64,000 bases of DNA from Thermophilibacter provencensis (lineage in GTDB: Bacteria; Actinomycetota; Coriobacteriia; Coriobacteriales; Atopobiaceae). The DNA is taken from the NCBI RefSeq assembly GCF_030372065.1, contig NZ_JAUDEA010000002.1, positions 222,634 through 286,633 of the forward strand. The letters run 5' to 3'. Position numbers and translations under genes: made by a program. Under the pieces are notes generated by a model. It was not told where the DNA came from. It did no database searches and saw only the letters and a program-made list of their open reading frames with translations. Each line of letters begins with the position of its first letter. The first letter of the stretch is position 1. Below, piece by piece: positions 44,143-53,639 of the stretch.

Positions 44143-45222
44143 TTACACGGGATAGTAGCGATTCACGTCGCGCCCGTCCTTCTCGCGGCGGACCGCACCC
44201 GCGGCAACAAGGTGGTCCAGGTGCGCGATGCTCTCGGAAACGAGGAACCACCGCGTCATTGCTGGCGTCTCGCCCCAATGGTCAAAGGGGGCGTGCCAAC
44301 CTAGCGCAGGCACAAGCTCAAACCCTGTCTGACCAGGTGTTTGTTTGATTGCAGCCAGTGCCCTTGCACTCCTGCGCTCATGGTGCTGTGCGTTCTTCTC
44401 GCAGCGCTCGGCAACGCTTCCCTCCTGAAGACCGTGCCCCATGAAGGCGTGTTCGATGCCCCTTTTGGCAAGAAGGCCCAGCGTAGAGAGCTGCTCTCCG
44501 ATGGGGTCCTCCCCCTCGCCCCAGAACCCGATGCAGGTAGAGCACAGGAAGAGCACCGCATCGCCGAGAAAGGCTGTGCGCGTGGAAGGCTCCCACAGCA
44601 CGCACTGGCCGGGCGTGTGCCCCGGGGCAGAAACGACCTCAAAGCTCCAACGCCCACAACGCAGCTCCTCGCCCGGCGCAACCGTCGAGAAGGAAATCTT
44701 CTCGGCCTCAAAGTTGATGGCATGGTCCCAGATGACGTCGGCGAGCTCAACCGCCTCCGCCTCGCTCACGCCCTCGGAGCTCATACGCGCCACCATCTCG
44801 TCGCGCCACGCGGGAACGGCCATGCGGCGCATGTCAGAGAGCACGCCCTCGGGGATGACCACGCGAGCGCTCGCCTCGGAGAGCTCGCGTGCAAGGCCCG
44901 TGTGGTCCACGTGGGCGTGCGTGCAGAAGAGCGTCGTGCGCTCGGGGTCCACCTCAAGCCGCACGAGGGCGCGCATGAGGCGCGTGTCGTTGAGCTCGTC
45001 GGGCGTCCCCGCGTCAACCACGAGCGCCTCTCCCCCGTCGAGCACCACGAAGGCGTTCACGGAAGGCAGGAACGTGTCGTGCATGAGGAGCTCGACGCGC
45101 CACACCTCGGGAGCGTCGAGCACCTTGCGACACGTGAAGCCGTCCTCGTCGAGCGTGAAGCAGTCGGGGCCGCAGCCGCAGCCCCACTCAACGCCGCGCA
45201 ACGTGGGCCCGGCGCTAGTCAA
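44143..45222 (-). CDS. metallo-beta-lactamase-fold hydrolase
   Basis: A 359-residue MBL-fold metal hydrolase. The metal motif is THAHVDHTG (near residue 100), with further ligands in SAPGHTPGQCVLW and FLGDAVLF and a final His in AFMGHGLQ. An N-terminal stretch with CGCGPDC and a C-terminal winged-helix-like tail (EKDGRDVNRYYPV) match hydroxyacylglutathione-hydrolase-like or RNase-unrelated MBL proteins of unknown substrate. The start is a TTG at 45222, which follows GAAGGTG and overlaps the yhcH stop by 8 bases. Co-transcription with yhcH is likely. The true substrate is unknown. Confidence 0.82.
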   Translation of the reverse strand: MTSAGPTLRGVEWGCGCGPDCFTLDEDGFTCRKVLDAPEVWRVELLMHDTFLPSVNAFVVLDGGEALVVDAGTPDELNDTRLMRALVRLEVDPERTTLFCTHAHVDHTGLARELSEASARVVIPEGVLSDMRRMAVPAWRDEMVARMSSEGVSEAEAVELADVIWDHAINFEAEKISFSTVAPGEELRCGRWSFEVVSAPGHTPGQCVLWEPSTRTAFLGDAVLFLCSTCIGFWGEGEDPIGEQLSTLGLLAKRGIEHAFMGHGLQEGSVAERCEKNAQHHERRSARALAAIKQTPGQTGFELVPALGWHAPFDHWGETPAMTRWFLVSESIAHLDHLVAAGAVRREKDGRDVNRYYPV

Positions 45223-45673
45223 CGAGCACCTTCACGCAGATCTTCTTGAGCGGCGCGGGCTCGCCGGGGCAGCAGCCGGGCTTGTGCGCGTCGCAGGGCG
45301 GGGTGACCACGAGGTCGCCGGGAACGAGCGTGGCCCAAGCCTCGCGCGCGCCCGGAGTGTAGAGGCCAAAGTCGTCGGACTCGGAGAACTCTCCCACGGG
45401 CGCGCACTCCTCGATGGGTGCAACGCCCAGAAGCTCGGTACCGCTGATCACGTAGTGGATGTCGGCGTAGCGACGGTGCGCCTCGTAGTTCTTCTCGCCC
45501 GCGGGAACCGTGGTGAGCTCCTGGACGTTGGCAAAGACCTCATCGCCCATGATATCGTGGCGGCCGGGCTCGAGGTCCGCAAGGTCGGGACGAGAAAGGA
45601 ACTCAAGGGCCTTGGCAAAGCGCGCCGCCGAGAGGTCGTTGGATCCGGCGTGGGCAAGCGACGTGAAGATCAT
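45215..45673 (-). CDS. YhcH/YjgK/YiaL-family protein
   Basis: A 152-residue cupin-fold protein of the YhcH family (DUF386). It has the typical RYADIHYVISGTELLGVAP strand pair, GDLVVTPPCDAHKPGCC metal-like region and closing KKICVKVLVD. In E. coli the family member YhcH/NanQ helps sialic-acid catabolism as an anomerase, and others act on sugars. Here it is not beside the nan genes but upstream of an MBL-fold hydrolase. The ATG at 45673 is preceded by a purine-rich site. A larger open frame running from 47287 on this strand is a shadow of the mrp region. Confidence 0.88.
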   Translation of the reverse strand: MIFTSLAHAGSNDLSAARFAKALEFLSRPDLADLEPGRHDIMGDEVFANVQELTTVPAGEKNYEAHRRYADIHYVISGTELLGVAPIEECAPVGEFSESDDFGLYTPGAREAWATLVPGDLVVTPPCDAHKPGCCPGEPAPLKKICVKVLVD

Positions 45674-46174
45674 GGCGTTCTCCCTCCTCTTTGTGGCGCG
45701 GCTGCGCCCGTTCCTCTCAGTATGAACCATTGGGGGGCGGGGCGCGCAGACAATCGGGGGCCGGTTGCCGCCCCGTCGCCGCCGTCGCGTGTGCCGAGAA
45801 AGACGGTCGGCTGTACCAGTTTTGACCCATGCCTGCGAGAAAAGCCGTCCTCTGTACCAGGCGCCCCGCCGAGGTGCCGAGAAAAGCCGGCGGCTGTACC
45901 AGCTCCACCTCACGCATGCCGAGAATAGCCGGCGGCTGTACCAGTCTTCCGAATGTGCGCCGAGAAATGCCGCCCTCTGTACCGCATGCGTGCCCCCTGA
46001 ATGCCGCGCACTGGTACAGACTCCGGTTTTTCTCGCCGCCTCTCTCAAAAACGGGTACAGACCCCAGAGTTTCTCGGCGCCCCTCTCCCCGGAACTCCGC
46101 ACCAGCAGCGGCGCGCTTGGGTAGAATCGTGTGAGCACACACATGCCGCGCCGCGGCCGAGGAGAGGACAGAGC
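45674..46174. other. 501-base divergent region with a phased repeat array
   Basis: No gene is supported between yhcH (leftward) and mrp (rightward). The outer bases hold the start regions of both genes. The middle (45793-46078) is the seven-unit repeat array described separately. The mrp ribosome site GGAGAGGA lies at 46161-46168. Confidence 0.6.
45793..46078. repeat. phased array of seven 25-27-base repeats, 41-42 bp period
   Basis: Five forward units like GCCGAGAAAAGCCGGCGGCT followed by GTACCAG start at 45793, 45835, 45876, 45918 and 45959, spaced 42, 41, 42 and 41 bases. Two units in reverse orientation lie at 46011-46037 and 46053-46078, 42 apart. The 14-15-base gaps between units are unrelated. 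A 41.5-bp period is four turns of DNA, so all units face the same side. The spacers are too short for CRISPR. Confidence 0.82.
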
Positions 46175-47056
46175 ATGGACCAGAGCGAGCAGGACAGGCT
46201 TCGCCAGGAGGTTGACGAGGTGCTGCACGGCCAGAAGCAGCCGGAGGCGCCCACGGGCTTCAAGCAGAACGACTACTCCAACATCCGCCACGTGATCGGC
46301 GTGGTCTCCGGCAAGGGCGGCGTGGGCAAGTCGCTCGTCTGCGGCATCCTCGCCGTCAACCTCGCGCGGCGCGGCGCCCGCGTGGGCATCCTCGACGCGG
46401 ACATCACCGGCCCCTCCATCCCCCGCATGGTGGGCCTTGCCGGCGAGCGCGCCCGCGGCGTGGACGAGCTCATCGTCCCCAACCTCACCAAGGGCGGCAT
46501 CAAGGTCATGAGCGCCAACCTCGTGCTCGAGCACGAGACCGACCCGGTGCTCTGGCGCGGGCCCGTCGTTGCCGGCGCCATCAAGCAGTTCTGGGAGGAC
46601 TGCGCCTGGGGCGAGCTGGACTACCTGCTCGTGGACATGCCCCCGGGAACCGGCGACGTGGCGCTCACCGTCTTCCAGTCGCTGCCCGTGGACGGCGTGG
46701 TCATCGTGAGCTCCCCGCAGGACCTCGTTCAGATGGTCGTGGGCAAGGCCGTCAACATGGCCAACATGATGAGCGTGCCCGTGCTCGGCCTCGTGGAGAA
46801 CATGGCCTATGTGGAGTGCCCGCACTGCGGCGAGAAGATCTACCCGTACGGCCCGAGCCGTCTCGAGGAGACGGCCAAGGCCTTTGACGTTGAGGCGCTG
46901 GGGCAGCTCGGCATCAACCCCGAGCTTGCCGCCGCCTGCGACGCGGGCACCTTTGAGACCGGGCTCCCCGAGGGCATCCTTACCGAGGCCACGGACGTGG
47001 TGGTCTCCACCGCGGAGTTCATGGACGCGCTGCGCGGCCAGAGCCAGGGCGCGTAG
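46175..47056 (+). CDS. mrp: Mrp/NBP35-family iron-sulfur cluster carrier ATPase
   Basis: A 293-residue P-loop ATPase of the Mrp (ApbC) family that transfers Fe-S clusters to apoproteins. The deviant Walker A is VVSGKGGVGKSLVCG (about residues 43-50), Walker B-like LLVDMPPGTGDVAL follows, and the cluster-binding Cys pair is YVECPHCGEK. There is a short charged N-terminal stretch and no full DUF59 domain. The ATG at 46175 follows GGAGAGGA. The next gene starts 1 base after its stop, so the two are likely co-transcribed. Confidence 0.93.
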   Translation: MDQSEQDRLRQEVDEVLHGQKQPEAPTGFKQNDYSNIRHVIGVVSGKGGVGKSLVCGILAVNLARRGARVGILDADITGPSIPRMVGLAGERARGVDELIVPNLTKGGIKVMSANLVLEHETDPVLWRGPVVAGAIKQFWEDCAWGELDYLLVDMPPGTGDVALTVFQSLPVDGVVIVSSPQDLVQMVVGKAVNMANMMSVPVLGLVENMAYVECPHCGEKIYPYGPSRLEETAKAFDVEALGQLGINPELAAACDAGTFETGLPEGILTEATDVVVSTAEFMDALRGQSQGA

Positions 47057-47057
47057 C

Positions 47058-48233
47058 TTGGCACGCTCGGCGAGAAAGACCTCGAGGTCGTCGGCGCGCG
47101 AGGCGGCGCTTGCCGCCGCGACAGCCGTGAGCGTCCCCGCGCACTGCGACGTCCTCGTGATTGGCGGCGGGGCATCGGGCCTCGTCGCCGCCATCGCCGC
47201 CGCGGAGGCGGGCGCGAGCGTCACCGTGCTCGAGCGCTCCCTCGAGTGCGGTCGCACGATCCTGGCAACGGGCAACGGGCGCTGCAACTTCTCGAATGCG
47301 CGCCTCGCCTGGGACCGCTACAACGACCCCGCGTTTGTCGAGGCTGTCTGCGGCCCCCGCTTTGGCACGGACGTGCTCGGCTTCTTTGAGGAGTGCGGCC
47401 TTGTCTGGGCAGATGAGGACGGGAGGCTTTACCCCCTCTCGCGTCAGGCGTCCTCCGTGCGCGAGGTCCTTCTCGCCCGTGAGCGGCGCTCCGGAGCGTT
47501 GCTGACAGGAGGGCGCGAGGTCACATCCGTCGAGCGCGGTGGCTCCGCGTGGCGCGTCTCCTATGAGGGCGCAAGCTCCGGCTCTGCGCTCGCGCGCGCA
47601 GTCGTGCTTGCGGCGGGCGGCGGCGAGAAGATCCTTACGGCAACGGGTCTCGCCTGCGCTCCGTTTGAGCCTGTGCTCTGCTCGCTCGCCTGCACGGCCC
47701 CTGAGGGAGTCTCCCTCGCCGCGCTCGACGGACGGCGCGCGCACGTGGTCGCCCGCCTGCTGCGAGACGGCACGGAGGTGGCGCGCGAGACGGGAGAGGT
47801 GCTCTTCCGCCCCTACGGGCTCTCCGGAATCGCGGTCTTTGACCTCTCGCGCGTTGCGCTTGCCGGGGACGTCATCTCGCTCGACCTCACCTGCGGGGCG
47901 GACCCAAAGCGCCTGTGCCTGCTCGCCGAGCGCGGCGGCGGGTGCTCCGGCATTCTTGACCCGGTCATCGCCTCTGTACTGGGTGACTCGCTCGACCTTG
48001 CCCGTGACCTGCGCTTTGTTGTAACGGGACCCGCCGATCCAAATCGTGCCCAGGTCACGCGTGGCGGCCTTCGCACAGAGCAGTTTGATCCCGCCACGCT
48101 TGAGGCGCGCGAGCTGCAAGGGTTCTTTGCCTGTGGGGAGGCGCTCAACGTCGACGGCGCCTGCGGCGGCTTCAACCTCGCCTGGGCCTGGAAGAGCGGT
48201 CTTGTGGCGGGGCAGGCGGCGGCGCGCAGTTAG
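47058..48233 (+). CDS. HI0933/BaiN-type FAD-dependent oxidoreductase
   Basis: A 391-residue flavoprotein of the HI0933 family. The FAD fold starts CDVLVIGGGASGLVAAIAAA, followed by the family motif ILATGNGRCNFSN, an internal VLAAGG, and the closing FFACGEALNVDGACGGFNLA plus WAWKSG. The family takes part in uncharacterised reductions; some members act on bile acids or other unsaturated substrates. The start is uncertain: a TTG at 47058 just after the mrp stop, or a GTG at 47127. The first 30 residues are Ser/Arg/Ala-rich. It is probably co-transcribed with mrp. Confidence 0.85.
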   Translation: MARSARKTSRSSAREAALAAATAVSVPAHCDVLVIGGGASGLVAAIAAAEAGASVTVLERSLECGRTILATGNGRCNFSNARLAWDRYNDPAFVEAVCGPRFGTDVLGFFEECGLVWADEDGRLYPLSRQASSVREVLLARERRSGALLTGGREVTSVERGGSAWRVSYEGASSGSALARAVVLAAGGGEKILTATGLACAPFEPVLCSLACTAPEGVSLAALDGRRAHVVARLLRDGTEVARETGEVLFRPYGLSGIAVFDLSRVALAGDVISLDLTCGADPKRLCLLAERGGGCSGILDPVIASVLGDSLDLARDLRFVVTGPADPNRAQVTRGGLRTEQFDPATLEARELQGFFACGEALNVDGACGGFNLAWAWKSGLVAGQAAARS

Positions 48234-48279
48234 ACGATTCCACGCGTCTTTCTTCTCGACGATGTGCAGCGCTTCCTCG

Positions 48280-48399
48280 CGAGTGTACGAAAGTCGGGCC
48301 TTCTTTCTGGGCGAGCGTCTTTTTTGTTCGAACGTACCTGCGGAAACGTCGCCTCGCTAAGGTGGTTTTGAAAAAGTTGCCCCGAGTTTCGTACACTCG
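48280..48399. repeat. inverted repeat enclosing the promoter of the FAD protein gene
   Basis: Arms 48280-48298 and 48381-48399 are complementary with 18 of 19 matches, reading CGAGTGTACGAAAGTCGGG at the left. Between them is an AT-richer centre ending TTTTGAAAAAGTTGCCC. The right arm overlaps the likely promoter of the next gene (TTGAAA at 48368-48373, TACACT at 48392-48397). It may be an operator pair or a further inverted-repeat element. Confidence 0.6.
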
Positions 48400-48426
48400 G
48401 TATAGGTACATCTCGAAAGGATGCCC

Positions 48427-50091
48427 ATGCTTGAGGTCTCCGGAATCCGCATACCACTCTCCGCGCTCGACGGCACCGATAAGCGCGAGCTTTCCGCGTG
48501 CCGGCGTGCCCTCGCCCGCAAGCTCCGCGTTGGCGAGAAGGACCTCACGCGCGTTGAGCGCAGGAGGCGCTCAATCGACGCGCGCCGCCGCGACGGCATC
48601 CAGCTCACCTTCACGCTGCGCGCCGAACTTGCCGGCGGAGACTCCGCCGAGCAGGCACTTCTTGCCAGACTTGCAAAGAAACACGCCGGGAAGAACGTGA
48701 GGCTCGTCACCGAGGGGACGTACGGCTTCCCCTCCCCCGCCTCCCGTGGGACGCGGCCCCGCCCCGTTGTGGTGGGCGCTGGCTGCGCGGGCCTCTTCTG
48801 CGCGCTCTCCCTCGCGCGCGCCGGCCTTGAGCCGCTGCTCGTGGAGCGCGGCGACGACGCAACGCGACGCGGCAAGATCGTGCGCGTCCACAACGAGACA
48901 GGGGCGCTCGACCCCGAGAGCAACATCCAGTTTGGCGTGGGCGGTGCCGGGACCTTCTCTGACGGCAAGCTCCAGACAGGCACCAAGAGCCCCGCGCATC
49001 ACCTCATCCTTGAGACCTTCGTCGCCGCCGGGGCGCAGCGGGAGATTCTCTGGGACGCCAAGCCTCACGTGGGCAGCGACGTGCTGCCGTGCGTGGTGAC
49101 AGAGATCGTGCACCAGATCGAGGAGGCGGGCGGCGAGGTGCGCTGCCGCTGTCGCATGACGGACGTGGACCTCATCGATGGCGCGGTGCGCGGCGTGACC
49201 CTTTTGACCACACGCGACGACGGTAGCGTCTTTGAGGAGCGCGTTGCCACGGACTGCGTGGTCCTGTGCTGCGGGCACTCCGCCCGCGACGTCTTTGAGC
49301 TGCTGCATGAGCGCGGCGTTCCCATGGAGCGCAAGACCTTTGCGATGGGCGTGCGCATCGAGCACCTCCAGGCGGACATCGATCGGGCGCTCTATGGCGG
49401 CGCCGCCGGCAACCCCGCTCTCGGTGCCGCGCCCTACAGCCTCTCCTGCCACCTGCCCTCCGGGCGCAGCGCCTTCTCGTTCTGCATGTGCCCGGGTGGC
49501 TATGTGGTCTCCGCGGCAAGCGAGCCCGGCGGCGTGTGCACCAACGGCATGAGCCTCTCGGACCGCGCCGGAATTAACGCCAACTCTGGGCTTCTCGCCA
49601 ACGTCTTTCCTGACGACCTGCCCGGAGACGACGTCATTGCCGGCGTGGAGCTTCAGCGCACCTGCGAGCGCACGGCGTTTGAAGCCGGAGGCGGCGATTA
49701 CGTGGCGCCCGCCCAGCTCGTGGGAGACTTCCTGCAGGGCGTGGCGAGCACGGGCGCCGGGCGTGTGACGCCAACCTACCCGCGCGGCGTGGCCTGGGGC
49801 GATGTGACTCCCTGCCTCCCGCCCTACGTGGCGGAGACGCTGCGCGCCGCGATTCCCGTCCTCGGCCGCAAGCTGCACGGATTTGACGCAACCGATGCCG
49901 TGCTCACGGGCGTGGAGACTCGCTCGAGCTCACCGGTGCGCGTCACGCGCGGGGACGACGGGCAGAGCGTGGGCGTCCGCGGCCTCTGGCCCGTGGGCGA
50001 GGGCGCCGGCTACGCGGGCGGCATCATGAGCGCCGCCACCGACGGCATCCTCGCCGCCGAGAAGATCGTGGCAACGTACGCGCAGCGGTAG
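48427..50091 (+). CDS. FAD-dependent dehydrogenase, COG2509-like
   Basis: A 554-residue flavoprotein. An N-terminal domain of about 100 residues (RRALARKLRVGEKDLTRVE) precedes the FAD fold (RPVVVGAGCAGLFCALSLAR near residue 112). Then come the motif NIQFGVGGAGTFSDGKLQTG, an internal CCGHSARDVFELL and the closing LWPVGEGAGYAGGIMSAATD. This layout matches the large uncharacterised FAD-dependent dehydrogenases of COG2509. The ATG at 48427 is chosen over 48421 because AAAGG is 7 bases upstream. It has its own promoter region and ends in a bidirectional terminator. Confidence 0.88.
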   Translation: MLEVSGIRIPLSALDGTDKRELSACRRALARKLRVGEKDLTRVERRRRSIDARRRDGIQLTFTLRAELAGGDSAEQALLARLAKKHAGKNVRLVTEGTYGFPSPASRGTRPRPVVVGAGCAGLFCALSLARAGLEPLLVERGDDATRRGKIVRVHNETGALDPESNIQFGVGGAGTFSDGKLQTGTKSPAHHLILETFVAAGAQREILWDAKPHVGSDVLPCVVTEIVHQIEEAGGEVRCRCRMTDVDLIDGAVRGVTLLTTRDDGSVFEERVATDCVVLCCGHSARDVFELLHERGVPMERKTFAMGVRIEHLQADIDRALYGGAAGNPALGAAPYSLSCHLPSGRSAFSFCMCPGGYVVSAASEPGGVCTNGMSLSDRAGINANSGLLANVFPDDLPGDDVIAGVELQRTCERTAFEAGGGDYVAPAQLVGDFLQGVASTGAGRVTPTYPRGVAWGDVTPCLPPYVAETLRAAIPVLGRKLHGFDATDAVLTGVETRSSSPVRVTRGDDGQSVGVRGLWPVGEGAGYAGGIMSAATDGILAAEKIVATYAQR

Positions 50092-50131
50092 GGGCGCGCG
50101 GGATTCTCGCCCTTCTCGGCACGCGCCCTAC
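50088..50131. terminator. bidirectional terminator between convergent genes
   Basis: GTAGGGGCGCG at the plus-gene stop pairs with CGCGCCCTAC ending at 50131, with one bulged base. The loop contains TTCTCGCCCTTCTCGG. It overlaps the stop codons of both convergent genes. Confidence 0.55.
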
Positions 50132-51303
50132 CGCGCCTCCGCCGCTTTGCCCGGCAGGAGCTCGGCCAGGTCGGGAAACTGCGGCAGCTCAAAGTCAGGG
50201 AGCTGCGGGAGCTCCACATTGGGCATGAAGGCGCCCACGAGCGCGGAGAGGGCGCGCGTGATGTGGGCGCGCTCCTCCGGCTCGAGCTCGCCAAGACGCC
50301 TGAGCATCGCCGGCACCGACGCCTGCCAGTTGCCGCTGAGGTCGGCAAAGGTGTCCTCCCCCGCCGCGTTGAGCACCGAGAAGAGCGTCTCGACAAACCC
50401 CTCGCGCTCTTCTCGCGTCATGCGGCCGATCCACTCGTTGAGGCCCTTGTCGACGAAGCTCGCCCCACGCCCAAGGTCGTCGCACCTCACAAAGTCCGTG
50501 CCCTCCACGACCCAGGAGAACGGGTCGTGCTGCGTGAGGCCCATCGTGGCAGAGTCCACCACGGCATAGTCCTCCTGGCGCTCAAAGAGCATGCCGATGA
50601 CCGAGGAGCGCGGCACCGTCTTGGACACGAGGCCAGCGCGCTCCTTCCAGAGCTCGTCGGCCAGGGCCTCCTCGGTAAAGCCCGGCCCGTCATGCGAGAA
50701 GACCCGCTCGATCCGCGCCGCCACCCCAACGGAGCAACGCGCCGCCGCGCAGACGGCGAGGTTTCCGCCCTTGGAGTGGCCACCCAGGAAGATGCGCCCC
50801 TCTATGCCCGGGGCCACGCGCTCGAGATAGTCGATGGCCGCGTACTGGGACGGCACGCCCGTCTCAAAGGCCATGTTGAAGTCTTCCTTCCAGCCCACGA
50901 GCGTGTTGTCGGTCCCCCGGTACGAGACGTAGGCGTCACCGCCCGGAAGGCGCAGGACGCAGGCGGAGAACTGCTTCTCCGCCGCCTCGTCAAAGTCGTC
51001 GACGTAGTTGCTCACGCGCAGGTCCCTGAAGCGCGGACTTGCCGCCACGAGGGCGAGGAGCCTCATGAGGCCCTCGGGGTCCCAGAGGCCGTGCGCCATC
51101 TCGTCGAGGTGCTCCGCGCAGAAGAGGTCACTCACACGCGTGCCCTCGCGCGTGCGCACGGCATCCCCCTGGTAGCGGTAATACGAGAGGCACGCCAGTA
51201 CGAGGCTGTCCACGTCCGAAAGCGGGCGCTCGGCAAAGGTGTCAAACGAGCGAGCCAGGTACCCAAAGACGTTCTTTTCGTCCGGCGAGAAAAACGATGC
51301 CAT
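50128..51303 (-). CDS. DUF2974-type (Mbeg1-like) alpha/beta hydrolase
   Basis: A 391-residue protein of the Mbeg1-like/DUF2974 family, which has a lipase-like fold. The nucleophile elbow is IFLGGHSKGGNLAV (Ser near residue 180), preceded by AYVSYRGTDNTLVGWKEDFN and followed by an Asp in FSHDGPGF. The C-terminus has repeats of LPQLPDFELPQFPD. No signal peptide. The ATG at 51303 is chosen because AGGGAG lies 7 bases upstream; an ATG at 51348 overlaps the uvrB stop. The substrate is unknown, perhaps a lipid or ester. Confidence 0.85.
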   Translation of the reverse strand: MASFFSPDEKNVFGYLARSFDTFAERPLSDVDSLVLACLSYYRYQGDAVRTREGTRVSDLFCAEHLDEMAHGLWDPEGLMRLLALVAASPRFRDLRVSNYVDDFDEAAEKQFSACVLRLPGGDAYVSYRGTDNTLVGWKEDFNMAFETGVPSQYAAIDYLERVAPGIEGRIFLGGHSKGGNLAVCAAARCSVGVAARIERVFSHDGPGFTEEALADELWKERAGLVSKTVPRSSVIGMLFERQEDYAVVDSATMGLTQHDPFSWVVEGTDFVRCDDLGRGASFVDKGLNEWIGRMTREEREGFVETLFSVLNAAGEDTFADLSGNWQASVPAMLRRLGELEPEERAHITRALSALVGAFMPNVELPQLPDFELPQFPDLAELLPGKAAEAR

Positions 51304-51344
51304 CGAATCACTCCCTAGCGATGAAACGTGACGGTCATTTTTCA

Positions 51345-53567
51345 TCACTTCTTGTGGGGACGGTAGCGGCGGCGGGTGGCGTGGGCGCTCCCCTTGCGGG
51401 CGCCAGCCTTGAGACGGGCGATCACGTCCTCGGCAGACCCGCCCTCCACACGCGTGCGGATGGCGACGATCTGGTCGCGAATGCGCGCGGCGGTCTCAAA
51501 GTCCATGGCCTCGGACGCGGCGGCCATCTCCTCCTCGAGCGCGTCCACCACGTCGGTAAGCTCGCTCGCCGAGAGCCCCGCAAGCTCGTCCGCGACGGAG
51601 CTCGCCGTGGCCTCGGCCTCTGCGGTTGCGGAGAGGCTCTCGAAGGCGCCGTGACTGCCCGTGCCGTGCCGGTCGCGCGTCTTGCCCTCGAGCGTGGCCT
51701 CCGCCTCGGAGATGAACGACGAGACGTCCGTGATTGACTTCTTGACCGTGCGCGGCACGATGCCGTGCTCCTCGTTGAACGCCTCCTGGATCTGCCGGCG
51801 GCGCGCGGTCTCGCCGATGGCCGCGCGCATGGAGTCCGTGATGGTGTCCGCGTACATGATGACCTCGCCCTGCGCGTTTCTCGCCGCGCGGCCCATCGTC
51901 TGGATGAGCGAGCGGCGGTTGCGCAGGAACCCCTCCTTGTCCGCGTCCAGGATCGCCACGAGCGAGACCTCGGGGATGTCAAGGCCCTCGCGCAGGAGGT
52001 TGATGCCCACGAGCACGTCGATCTTGCCCATGCGCAGGTCACGGATGATGTCCACGCGGTCGAGCGTGGCGGTGTCCGAGTGCATGTAGTTCACGCGCAC
52101 GCCCTCGTCGAGCAGGTGGTCAGTGAGGTCCTCGGCCATGCGCTTGGTGAGCGTGGTCACGAGCACGCGCTCCTTCTTGGCCACGCGCTCCTTGATCTCG
52201 TCAATGAGGTCGTCGATCTGCCCGTTGACGGGGCGCACGTCGACCTTGGGGTCGAGAAGGCCCGTGGGGCGGATGATCTGCTCGACCTCCTGCTGGGTGA
52301 CCGACTCCTCGTAGTCGCCGGGCGTGGCTGAGACGTAGATGAACTGCGGCACGCGCTGCTCGAACTCGTCGAAGCGCAGCGGGCGGTTGTCAAGCGCGGA
52401 GGGGAGACGGAACCCGTGGTCCACGAGCGTCACCTTGCGCGAGCGGTCGCCCTCGTACATGCCCCGGATCTGCGGCACCGTGACGTGGGACTCGTCGATG
52501 ATGCAGAGCATGTCCTTGGGGAAGTAGTCGATGAGCGTGTAGGGCGGCTCGCCCGCCTTGCGGCCGTCCAGGTGGCGCGAGTAGTTCTCGATGCCGTTGC
52601 AGTAGCCCATCGTCTCGAGCATCTCGAGGTCGTAGCTCGTGCGCTGCGCGAGTCGCTGCGCCTCGAGGAGCATGTCCGCGCCCTTGAGCTCTGCCACGCG
52701 CTGCTCGAGCTCCTCGTTTATGGTCTCGAGGGCGTGCGTGACCTTGGGGCGCTCCGTGACGTAGTGCGAGGCGGGCCAGATGGGGATGGCCTCGAACTCG
52801 CGCACTATCTCCCCGGTGACGTTGTCCACCTCGGCGATGAGCTCGACCTCGTCGCCAAAGAAGGAGATGCGCAGCGGGTTTTCCGCATAGGGCGGGAAGA
52901 CGTCCACGGTGTCCCCGCGCACGCGGAAGGTGCCGCGGGAGAGGTCGTAGTCGTTGCGGTCGTACTGGATGTCGATGAGGCTGCGGATGAGGTCGTCTCG
53001 CTCCAGGGGCACGGACTTGTCCACGTTGGGGGCGAGCCCCGCGTAGTCCTGCGGGCTGCCGATGCCGTAGATGCAGCTCACGGACGCAACCACAATGACG
53101 TCGCGCCGCGAGAGCAGGCTCGAGGTGGCCTGGTGGCGGAGCTTCTCGACCTCCTCGTTGATGGAGGCGTCCTTCTCGATGTAGGTGTCCGTCTGCGGGA
53201 CGTAAGCCTCGGGCTGGTAGTAGTCGTAGTAGCTGACAAAGTAGACCACGGCGTTGTTGGGAAAGAGCTCGCGCATCTCGCTTGCCACCTGTGCGGCGAG
53301 CGTCTTGTTGGGCTCCATGATGAGCGTGGGGCGGTTGAGCTTCTCGATGGTCTTTGCCATGGTGAAGGTCTTGCCCGAGCCCGTAACGCCCAGAAGGGTC
53401 TGGTAGCGAAGGCCCCGCTCCACGCCGTCGGCGAGCTTCTCGATGGCCTGGGGCTGGTCTCCGGCGGGCTCGTAGGGCGAGACCACGCGGAGCGGCTCGC
53501 CGGAGCCCTCGCGGCCAAAGCGCACGAGCTCGCCGCCAAAGCGCTCCTCAGAAGGCGTTTCCGACAT
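51345..53567 (-). CDS. uvrB: excinuclease ABC subunit B
   Basis: A 740-residue helicase-like damage-verification subunit. The Walker A is [16 protein letters not shown] (about residue 63), the beta-hairpin region is [20 protein letters not shown], the DEAD-like motif is [12 protein letters not shown], and motif VI is [12 protein letters not shown]. The C-terminal UVR domain (about 670-705, [20 protein letters not shown]) binds UvrC. The ATG at 53567 gives the family length plus a short N-terminal extension. It is divergent from the TPR gene at 53640. Confidence 0.96.
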   Translation of the reverse strand: MSETPSEERFGGELVRFGREGSGEPLRVVSPYEPAGDQPQAIEKLADGVERGLRYQTLLGVTGSGKTFTMAKTIEKLNRPTLIMEPNKTLAAQVASEMRELFPNNAVVYFVSYYDYYQPEAYVPQTDTYIEKDASINEEVEKLRHQATSSLLSRRDVIVVASVSCIYGIGSPQDYAGLAPNVDKSVPLERDDLIRSLIDIQYDRNDYDLSRGTFRVRGDTVDVFPPYAENPLRISFFGDEVELIAEVDNVTGEIVREFEAIPIWPASHYVTERPKVTHALETINEELEQRVAELKGADMLLEAQRLAQRTSYDLEMLETMGYCNGIENYSRHLDGRKAGEPPYTLIDYFPKDMLCIIDESHVTVPQIRGMYEGDRSRKVTLVDHGFRLPSALDNRPLRFDEFEQRVPQFIYVSATPGDYEESVTQQEVEQIIRPTGLLDPKVDVRPVNGQIDDLIDEIKERVAKKERVLVTTLTKRMAEDLTDHLLDEGVRVNYMHSDTATLDRVDIIRDLRMGKIDVLVGINLLREGLDIPEVSLVAILDADKEGFLRNRRSLIQTMGRAARNAQGEVIMYADTITDSMRAAIGETARRRQIQEAFNEEHGIVPRTVKKSITDVSSFISEAEATLEGKTRDRHGTGSHGAFESLSATAEAEATASSVADELAGLSASELTDVVDALEEEMAAASEAMDFETAARIRDQIVAIRTRVEGGSAEDVIARLKAGARKGSAHATRRRYRPHKK

Positions 53568-53639
53568 GGCTGCTCTCCCCTCTTGCCAAATTGTCCTGTG
53601 AAGAGTGTACCCTTAAGGTCCAAGAGGAAAGGAGACCCC

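Noticed and set aside
45793..45983. CRISPR array
   Set aside because: Repeats are regular, but the spacers are only 14-15 bases, two units are inverted and no cas gene is near.
45720..47287. N-terminal extension of the YhcH frame to 47287
   Set aside because: It reads antisense through mrp and the repeat array, with low-complexity composition; the true start with family residues is at 45673.
52416..53639. Long plus-strand extension of the TPR gene
   Set aside because: This part is antisense to uvrB and lacks a ribosome site; the real start at 53640 has AAAGGAG and a membrane segment right after it.
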